A stretch of 58,425 nt of DNA from Bacillota bacterium (lineage in GTDB: Bacteria > Bacillota > Clostridia > Christensenellales > Aristaeellaceae), in assembly GCA_030057655.1 (NCBI GenBank), contig JASGUQ010000044.1, positions 1 through 58,425 of the forward strand. Reading direction: 5' to 3'. Shown here piece after piece: positions 53,363-58,425 of the stretch. Made by a program: the position numbers and the translations under genes. Every line of letters begins with the position of its first letter. The stretch's first letter is position 1. The notes below the pieces were generated by a model. That model had not been told where the DNA came from. It did not search any database and was given only the letters and a program-made list of their open reading frames with translations.

Positions 53363-54502
53363 TTATTTGAGATGATCGCGGAAGTTGACGTTGTCAAACA
53401 GGATCATGAAGTAGTTGGGCACTTCGTTGCCGTTGGCATCCACATAGGAGGACACAGCGGCTTCAGCGCCGGCAGCGTTGGACAGGGCTGTGACCAGCAT
53501 GTCCTTGTTGACCTTGTCGCCGCCGTTTTCGATGTAGTTCTTGGCGTACTCAAAGCCGCCCATGATCATGGACATGTTCACAGGAACCGCCCAGGTAGAC
53601 ACACGGTCCACCGCGCCAAACTCGTCCAGCTTGGCAGCCATCTTCTCAAGGTAGTTGGCGATGTTGCCATAGTCCTCAGAGGACACGCCCAGGCCCAGGG
53701 AGGCCGGGAAGCCGTGGAAGGGGCTGGGGCAGCAGGGCAGCGGATAGTAAGCGTTGGCTTCCTTCAGCACGGCTGCCTGCAGGGCTTCCTGCATGCCGCA
53801 GTTGGTGGTGAAAAAGGCGACCTTCTTGCCAGCATACTCTTCCATGACCTTGGGCACGTCAGAGAGGATGAAGGTCTGAGCGCCTGTCATGCCGGCGTCG
53901 CCGGTGGGGTCAGGAGCGTCGCGGAAGACCAGCTCGATGCCGGCCAGTTCGGTTTCTTCCTTCATGATGTTGTAACGGGCAACGATGGTCTCATAACCCA
54001 TGTGACGGGCAAAGGAATAATGGACGAGGATTTCAGCGCCCCATTCCTTAGCGGTCTCGACGATCTGATAGCCGCCGTTGATCTCGTCAACGCCCATAAC
54101 CACATCAGCAGCGCCCGCGATGTCAGCAGGATCCTCAGCAGCCACGCCGGCGATCAGAAGGATGTCGGGGCGGGTTTCACGGATCTTGGTGAAGGCAGCG
54201 GTAGCGCCCTGAACGGCCTGGCACATGATGATGGCCTTGACCTCGGGGTTCTCGGCGAACTGAAGCAGCTTACCGATGGTGGTCTCCACCTCGGAAGAGA
54301 AGTTGTCCGGATAGGTATCCGTGAGCACCAGGTCAGGATACTGGGCAGCCATCTTTTCCGCTGCGCGGTATTCTTCTTCGCCCTGAGAGGTGGTGCCGGT
54401 CAGGATGGCAATCTTGTAGGCGGAAGCATCCTCCGCGACTGCGGGCAGCATCATGCCCACTGCCATTGCCATGGCCAGAATAAGAACCAATAATTTCCTC
54501 AT
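53363..54502 (-). CDS. DUF3798-like periplasmic-type binding protein
   Basis: This 379-residue protein has a signal peptide (MRKLLVLILAMAMAVGMMLP, cleaved near AVAEDA, no lipobox Cys). The mature part looks like the DUF3798 family: YKIAILTGTTSQGEEEYRAA, TYPDNFSSEVETTIGKLLQF and IIMCQAVQGATAAFTKIRET, a periplasmic-binding-protein type 1 fold. Substrate is unknown for the family. The frame opens 38 codons upstream; ATG at 54502 follows TAAGGAGGAAACT. It is the first gene of an ABC unit with two permeases and a double ATPase, resembling the BMP/Rfu type of nucleoside or vitamin importers. Confidence 0.8.
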   Translation of the reverse strand: MRKLLVLILAMAMAVGMMLPAVAEDASAYKIAILTGTTSQGEEEYRAAEKMAAQYPDLVLTDTYPDNFSSEVETTIGKLLQFAENPEVKAIIMCQAVQGATAAFTKIRETRPDILLIAGVAAEDPADIAGAADVVMGVDEINGGYQIVETAKEWGAEILVHYSFARHMGYETIVARYNIMKEETELAGIELVFRDAPDPTGDAGMTGAQTFILSDVPKVMEEYAGKKVAFFTTNCGMQEALQAAVLKEANAYYPLPCCPSPFHGFPASLGLGVSSEDYGNIANYLEKMAAKLDEFGAVDRVSTWAVPVNMSMIMGGFEYAKNYIENGGDKVNKDMLVTALSNAAGAEAAVSSYVDANGNEVPNYFMILFDNVNFRDHLK

Positions 54503-54570
54503 AGTTTCCTCCTTATAATTAGCATCAGGCAGCCAATCTAAATAAAAAGAACGCCTGATCTCTTTCAATA

Positions 54571-54600
54571 ATAATAATTCAGGTTGTATACAACTGTCAA
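54571..54600 (-). promoter_or_regulatory. Promoter and operator of the DUF3798 ABC operon
   Basis: TTGACA (plus-strand 54595-54600) and TATTAT (54571-54576) are 18 bases apart on the minus strand. The palindrome GTTGTATACAAC (54583-54594) directly follows the -35 within the spacer, a place where a bound regulator would block RNA polymerase. Confidence 0.75.
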
Positions 54601-54896
54601 GTCTGTGAAGAGGCAAAAAAGAAGATCAAATCATATGCAAACAGCGGATCCAGAATGTCAGGAGATCGCTGTTGATGTATGAATCAGGAACCTCCGTCCG
54701 CAGCTCACCGGACAGCAGAAAATACAGAGCTTGACCGCTGCCGTTGATCAAATGTGATCATTTATAATAATACAGCACAAAAACAAATCAGCCTGCTTCC
54801 AGCCGTTGATGTGACAGTGATCTTGAATTAGTAGACAAAATAACCGCAGGCCGCTGTTTTCAGTTTCCGGTGATCTGCGCAAAACCCATTAAAAAC

Positions 54897-54925
54897 TTGA
54901 AGCCCAGGGTTTACTATGCTAATAT
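54897..54925 (+). promoter_or_regulatory. Possible promoter of mscL
   Basis: TTGAAG (54897-54902) and TAATAT (54920-54925) are 17 bases apart, about 40 bases upstream of the start codon. The -10 is imperfect; GAGGAG lies before the ATG. Confidence 0.5.
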
Positions 54926-54965
54926 AACCGTGTAACTTTGACAGAAGATTGAGGAGTTTTCATTC

Positions 54966-55421
54966 ATGAGAAAGATCTCCAAGGAATTTAAGGAATTCAT
55001 CATGCGCGGCAACGTGCTGGACCTGGCCGTGGGCGTTGTGATCGGCGGCGCCTTCGGTAAAATCGTGTCCAGCCTGGTGAACGACATCATCATGCCCCTG
55101 ATTTCTCTGTTGACCGGCGGCATCAACATGTCAGGCCTCTTTATCACCCTGGGTAAGAGCGACATAACCTTTGCCTCCGTGGACGCGGCAAAAGAAGCCG
55201 GGGTCGCCACCCTCAATTACGGCATGTTCCTCCAGGCGGTGATCGACTTCCTCATCATCTCGCTTGCCATTTTCCTGTTTGTGAAAGCCATCAACAGCCT
55301 GCGCCGCAAGCAGGAGCCCGCCCCCGCACCGGCCCCCCGCCTGTGCGAGTACTGCCGCCAGCCGGTTGCCGACGACGCGACCCGCTGCCCGCACTGCACC
55401 AGCCAGCTGGGCAGCAAATAA
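54966..55421 (+). CDS. mscL: Large-conductance mechanosensitive channel with C-terminal zinc ribbon
   Basis: This 151-residue protein is MscL, the osmotic safety valve. It starts [20 protein letters not shown] and [20 protein letters not shown], and has a second helix [20 protein letters not shown]. In place of the usual C-terminal helix it has a Pro/Ala linker and a zinc ribbon with Cys127, Cys130, Cys141 and Cys144 (CEYC and CPHC). This form is seen in some Firmicutes. The stop is eight bases before the HAD gene. Confidence 0.92.
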   Translation: MRKISKEFKEFIMRGNVLDLAVGVVIGGAFGKIVSSLVNDIIMPLISLLTGGINMSGLFITLGKSDITFASVDAAKEAGVATLNYGMFLQAVIDFLIISLAIFLFVKAINSLRRKQEPAPAPAPRLCEYCRQPVADDATRCPHCTSQLGSK

Positions 55422-55428
55422 GAAGATC

Positions 55429-56064
55429 ATGAACGAATATCGCTTTTTTATCTGGGATTTTGACGGCACCCTGTATGACACCTATGACCGCATCGCCCGC
55501 GCGGTCAAAAAGGCCATGGACGAAATGGGCCTTGAGGTAGGCGGTCAGGATGTCAAAGCCCTGGCCAAGACCTCTTTAAAGCAGGCCTGCCTTGCCCTGG
55601 CCGGCGAAGACCGGGCGCAGGAGCTCCTCGCGCGCTATTTTGTGCACGCGGAGGACGAGGGCCTGGAAACCATGCTGCCATATGAAGGCTGCGAGGAAAC
55701 GCTGAAAGAAGTGGTTGAGCGCGGCGGAGTCAATTACCTGTATACCCACCGCAACAAGACCGCCCTGGACGCGCTTGAAAAAGATAATCTTCTGCAGTAC
55801 TTCCGGGATTTTATCACGGATGAGGCGGACTTCCCCAGCAAACCTGACCCGGACGCCCTGAACTGGCTGATTGGGCAGCATCACCTGGAGCGCCGGGAGT
55901 GCGTGATGATCGGGGACCGCATCATTGACGTGCAGGCCGGGCAAAACGCGGGCATCGCGGGCGCGCTGTTTGATCCGGAGGGTTTTTATAACCCTGAGGA
56001 CGCGGACTTTTTCTTTGACAAATTGACAGACATCCCGCAGACGCTGATGGAAAAGGAAGAATAA
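55429..56064 (+). CDS. HAD-superfamily phosphatase (Gph-like)
   Basis: This 211-residue protein has the HAD motifs: DFDGTLYDTYDRI (catalytic Asp pair) at the start, a Thr/His-containing motif II in LYTHRNKTALDAL, Lys in SKPDPDALNWLI and Asp pair in MIGDRIIDVQAGQNAGIAGA. The cap domain lies between motifs I and II, as in phosphoglycolate phosphatases; substrate unknown. ATG at 55429 is chosen; the frame opens inside mscL. Together with mscL it is one transcript, ended by a hairpin. Confidence 0.88.
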   Translation: MNEYRFFIWDFDGTLYDTYDRIARAVKKAMDEMGLEVGGQDVKALAKTSLKQACLALAGEDRAQELLARYFVHAEDEGLETMLPYEGCEETLKEVVERGGVNYLYTHRNKTALDALEKDNLLQYFRDFITDEADFPSKPDPDALNWLIGQHHLERRECVMIGDRIIDVQAGQNAGIAGALFDPEGFYNPEDADFFFDKLTDIPQTLMEKEE

Positions 56065-56082
56065 AGCGATCAATCCGCAATG

Positions 56083-56109
56083 AGAGCCAAGAAACCCTGG
56101 CTCTTTTTT
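56083..56109 (+). terminator. Terminator after the mscL-HAD unit
   Basis: AGAGCCA and TGGCTCT form a 7-bp stem with an eight-base loop, followed by TTTTTT. Confidence 0.8.
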
Positions 56110-56147
56110 ATCGCTTGATCTTCATGACTGTTTCTTGCATTCTATGG

Positions 56148-56153
56148 TATACT
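56148..56153 (+). promoter_or_regulatory. -10 element upstream of the hydrogenase unit
   Basis: TATACT at 56148-56153 lies about 50 bases before the start codon. The sequence 18 bases upstream, ATGACT, is a weak -35. Confidence 0.4.
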
Positions 56154-56207
56154 GCGTTTATCCAAGCGGAACGAAAGATGGGCAAAAAAGCATATTGGAG
56201 GATTATG

Positions 56208-56489
56208 ATGGAAAAAATTCTTGTGGAAGTTTGCGCGGGCACGCATTGCGTGATGATGGGCTCCATGAACATCATCGACGCCGTCCATTCTCTTGAGGAA
56301 TTCAGAGAACAGATGGATATGCCGTGCGAGGTCGAGGTAAAGGTCGTCTCCTGCATGAAAGCCTGCAAGGCAAACACCTCGATTGAAAACAAGCAGGGCC
56401 CCTTTGTGAAGGTCAACGGCAAGATGATCAAGCAGGCGGAAAGTGAAAGCGTCATGGCCGAGATCATGAAGGCTTGCAAGGAGGGCTAA
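56208..56489 (+). CDS. Thioredoxin-like 2Fe-2S protein next to the hydrogenase
   Basis: This 93-residue protein is a single thioredoxin-like [2Fe-2S] domain as at the C-terminus of NuoE/HndA: MEKILVEVCAGTHCVMMGS with two Cys, and VSCMKACKANTSIEN with two more, the four cluster ligands. It would pass electrons to or from the hydrogenase gene seven bases downstream. Two ATGs are possible (56205 and 56208); the second gives better spacing from GGAGG. The frame opens further upstream without family similarity. Confidence 0.85.
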   Translation: MEKILVEVCAGTHCVMMGSMNIIDAVHSLEEFREQMDMPCEVEVKVVSCMKACKANTSIENKQGPFVKVNGKMIKQAESESVMAEIMKACKEG

Positions 56490-56495
56490 ACCCCG

Positions 56496-58028
56496 ATGAG
56501 AGGCATTTTTACACCGATCACCAAGATCCGCCGCCAGGTCTTTACCGAGGTGGCCAAGTTCGCCTTTGAAAGGGACTTGGATCAGGAAGACTATAACTAT
56601 TTCTATGAAAGCTCCTACCGGATCATCCCGGGCGAAGTGGCCACCTACCGCGACAGCGTGTTTAAGGAGCGGGCCATCATCAGGGAGCGCATCCGCCTGG
56701 CGATGGGTCTTCCCATCAGGCCAACGCAGACGCATACGCCCCTGACCCTGGGCATGGATCAGGCAATGAAAGCGGACAAGCAATTGGAGATGCCGCTGGT
56801 CAACGTGATCCCGTTTGCCTGTGCCGCCTGCCCCACGGACATGTTTGAGGTGTCCGATAACTGCAGAAAGTGCCTGGCTCACCCCTGCACCTCCGTGTGC
56901 CCTGTAAACGCCATCAGCATCGGCAAAACTGCCGCGATCATTGACCACGACAAGTGCATCAAATGCGGGCGGTGCAAGGAAGCCTGCCCCTACAACGCCA
57001 TTATGCGCTTCGGACGCCCCTGCGCGGAAGCCTGCGGCGCAAAAGCCATTATCAGCGATGAATTGGGCCGCGCGAAAATCGACCATGACAAATGCGTCTC
57101 CTGCGGGCTTTGCATCGTAGCCTGCCCCTTTGCCGCCATCGCGGACAAGTCCGAGATCCTGCAGCTGATCACCGCCATCCGCATGGGACAGAAGGTGTTC
57201 GCCGCCCTCGCACCCGCTTTTGTGGGGCAGTTTGGCCCCCTGGCAACGCCCGGAAAGATCGTGTCCGGCATCAAGGCGCTTGGCATCACAAGGGTGATCG
57301 AGGTGGGATGGGGCGCTGACATCGGCTCCCTGCATGAGGCGGAGGAGTTTCTGAGAGAAGTGCCGGAAAAGAAGCCTTTTTTGGGGACCAGCTGCTGCCC
57401 CGCCTGGTCGACGTTCGCCAAAAAGGTGCAGCCGGAGAGCGCCGATTGCATCGCGCAGACGCACGCCCCCATGGTGGCCTCGGCAAAGGAGATCAAGAAA
57501 GAGCATCCGGACGCCAAGGTGGTCTTTATCGGCCCCTGCATCGCGAAAAAGGTCGAAGCCCTGGAGGACGAGGTGCGCCCCTACGTGGACTATGTGATCA
57601 CCTATGAGGAGCTGATGGGTTTGTTTGCCGCCAAGGGCATCGAACTGGATGAAATGGAAGAAGCGCCGCTGACAACCTTTGCCTCAAGGGATGGCCGCAA
57701 TTACGCGGTGGCCGGCGGGGTCGCGGCAGGCGTCGTCAACGTGATTAAAAAGCTGGATCCCGGCCGCGAGGTGCCGGTGATGAAGGCGGACGGGCTGTCT
57801 GAATGCCGCAAAATGCTGACGCTGGCCAAGGCCGGCAAGGCGAAGGGGCACCTGCTGGAAGGCATGGCCTGTCCGGGCGGCTGCGTGGGCGGCCCGGGCA
57901 CACTGGCCGTCATCACGCGCGCGGGCAAGTCGGTCGCCGCCTTCGCGGAGACCTCCCCTTATGAGACGGCAAAGGACAACCCCCTGGATCACCGGGCGTT
58001 TCCCGATCCACAAAGCGTGAATGATTGA
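56496..58028 (+). CDS. Monomeric [FeFe] hydrogenase (group B-like)
   Basis: This 510-residue enzyme makes or uses hydrogen. The H-cluster motifs are TSCCPAW (298-304), GPCIAKKVE (346-354) and MACPGGCVGG (457-466). Ferredoxin-type Cys clusters at about 123-167 and 200-210 (CIKCGRCKEACP, CVSCGLCIVACP) precede them. The N-terminal domain of about 110 residues (RRQVFTEVAKFAFERDLDQE) is typical of group B enzymes. The second motif has GPC where many have MPC, as in that group. It follows the 2Fe-2S gene and ends before a strong terminator. Maturases are not in the window. Confidence 0.92.
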   Translation: MRGIFTPITKIRRQVFTEVAKFAFERDLDQEDYNYFYESSYRIIPGEVATYRDSVFKERAIIRERIRLAMGLPIRPTQTHTPLTLGMDQAMKADKQLEMPLVNVIPFACAACPTDMFEVSDNCRKCLAHPCTSVCPVNAISIGKTAAIIDHDKCIKCGRCKEACPYNAIMRFGRPCAEACGAKAIISDELGRAKIDHDKCVSCGLCIVACPFAAIADKSEILQLITAIRMGQKVFAALAPAFVGQFGPLATPGKIVSGIKALGITRVIEVGWGADIGSLHEAEEFLREVPEKKPFLGTSCCPAWSTFAKKVQPESADCIAQTHAPMVASAKEIKKEHPDAKVVFIGPCIAKKVEALEDEVRPYVDYVITYEELMGLFAAKGIELDEMEEAPLTTFASRDGRNYAVAGGVAAGVVNVIKKLDPGREVPVMKADGLSECRKMLTLAKAGKAKGHLLEGMACPGGCVGGPGTLAVITRAGKSVAAFAETSPYETAKDNPLDHRAFPDPQSVND

Positions 58029-58092
58029 GAAGCGCAGGAATGACCGCAAAACGGATACGGATCCATAAGGATTAATTGATCAACCTGACAGA

Positions 58093-58127
58093 GAAACCCC
58101 GGCATGAACGCGCCGGGGTTTCTTTTT
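58093..58127 (+). terminator. Terminator after the hydrogenase gene
   Basis: GAAACCCCGGC and GCCGGGGTTTC form an 11-bp stem with an eight-base loop, followed by TTTTT. Confidence 0.9.
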
Positions 58128-58189
58128 GCCGCTGCAATGTAAAATTAAAAAACAATAAACACAATGTCGGGAATTATACTGAACGAATG

Positions 58190-58425
58190 AGTAAATGCAC
58201 CGAGGGGCTGAGGGATTTTGATGGCTCCGCTAAGCCGAAAGAACGAGGCGTAGTCGCAGCCGCGTCGGAAATCCCTTCGCTCCCTTTCCGCCTCGCAAGC
58301 TTGGCGGAGGCGTACGCTGCGGGTTCCCTCCTCTCGCTCAAAGGCCTGCCTTTGAGCGGTAAGGAGCCGTACCGGAGCGTTAAGCCCGGGAGGACGAAGT
58401 CCGCACCGGGATGAGAGCGCAGGTT
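58190..58425. other. GC-rich, highly self-complementary element, cut by window edge
   Basis: No credible gene is here, yet the sequence has many nested complementary pairs: GGGATTT with AAATCCC (about 58211 and 58270), CTCAAAGGC with GCCTTTGAG around CT (about 58347-58366), CCGCC with GGCGG, CGGT with ACCG, and CCCGG with CCGGG around GGAC-GAA-GTCC near the end. It begins about 65 bases after the hydrogenase terminator and is GC-rich. It could be a structured RNA or a repetitive palindromic element; I do not recognise it. Strand unknown. Confidence 0.45.

Larger units (their letters stand above)
54503..54965. other. Intergenic region between the DUF3798 operon and mscL
   Basis: About 460 bases hold no gene. 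The left end has the operon promoter, the right end the mscL promoter. The middle has the palindromes TGATCA twice (in TTGATCAAATGTGATCATTT) and looks AT-rich. No terminator or small RNA could be supported. Confidence 0.45.

Noticed and set aside
53372-54493. Plus-strand 373-codon open frame opposite the DUF3798-like gene
   Set aside because: His/Val/Gly-rich mirror of the real gene, with no ribosome-binding site or motif.
56142-57506. Minus-strand 454-codon open frame opposite the hydrogenase genes
   Set aside because: Antisense to the clear [FeFe] hydrogenase reading frame; its composition is that of a mirror frame.
58187-58414. Open frame running through the structured right-end element
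   Set aside because: Composition is dictated by palindromic GC-rich sequence; there is no Shine-Dalgarno and no protein motif.
58190-58425. RNase P RNA, tmRNA or 6S RNA at the right end
   Set aside because: None of the conserved core sequences I know for these RNAs was found in either orientation.

Overview
The window looks like part of the chromosome of an anaerobic, GC-rich member of the Clostridia (Firmicutes). The evidence is a Bacillus/Clostridium-type S10-spc-alpha ribosomal super-operon with map, a KOW-protein gene and infA inside it; a T-box leader in front of proS; zinc-binding S14, S4 and L36; class III (oxygen-sensitive) ribonucleotide reductase; a group B-like [FeFe] hydrogenase; rubrerythrin; and strong Shine-Dalgarno sites with frequent GTG and TTG starts. 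Genus cannot be told from this sequence alone. Signal peptides without a lipobox on solute-binding proteins would fit Christensenellales-like lineages, but that is a guess.

Layout. 1-14449 (minus strand): rpsJ-rplC-rplD-rplW-rplB-rpsS-rplV-rpsC-rplP-rpmC-rpsQ-rplN-rplX-rplE-rpsN-rpsH-rplF-rplR-rpsE-rpmD-rplO-secY-adk-map-KOW-infA-rpmJ-rpsM-rpsK-rpsD-rpoA (cut by the left edge), read from a sigma-A promoter at 14635-14663. 15059-19419: a gamma-glutamyltransferase-family gene, proS with its T-box leader, and an HTH/SpoT-like HD fusion gene. 19420-26155: a less GC-rich carbohydrate/nucleoside island with a nucleoside hydrolase, a GH43-like hydrolase, a CUT1 ABC importer without its ATPase, and an IS5-family element whose insertion splits the -10 box of the importer promoter. 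26156-37696 (minus): a DUF6273-like protein, a five-SH3 secreted protein, then a long unit starting with pyrimidine-nucleoside phosphorylase and running through a TlpA-like thioredoxin, a CD1871A-like CXXC peptide, a polyferredoxin, a secreted unknown, a TPR protein, an acyltransferase and HemW.

37697-42950 is an AT-rich, accessory-looking stretch. It holds an AlbA/HATPase regulator with matching operator-like repeats in its promoter and inside its own reading frame, a DUF2927 gene with a decayed partial copy of its 3' end, and a frameshifted AMP-binding enzyme followed by a second C-terminal remnant. 43130-48340: a DapDC-like decarboxylase, nrdG and nrdD (with an NrdR-like box and a composite hairpin repeat between the genes), a 38-residue membrane peptide and rubrerythrin. 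48418-54502 (minus): a complete ABC system with a DUF3798-like binding protein, a double-ABC ATPase and two permeases, one with a large extracytoplasmic insertion; its substrate is unknown. 54966-58028 (plus): MscL with a zinc ribbon, a HAD phosphatase, a thioredoxin-like 2Fe-2S protein and an [FeFe] hydrogenase. The last ~235 bases form a GC-rich, highly self-complementary element of unknown nature that runs off the window.

No tRNA, rRNA or CRISPR array was seen. Domain names come from recognising motifs by eye; no database search was run.
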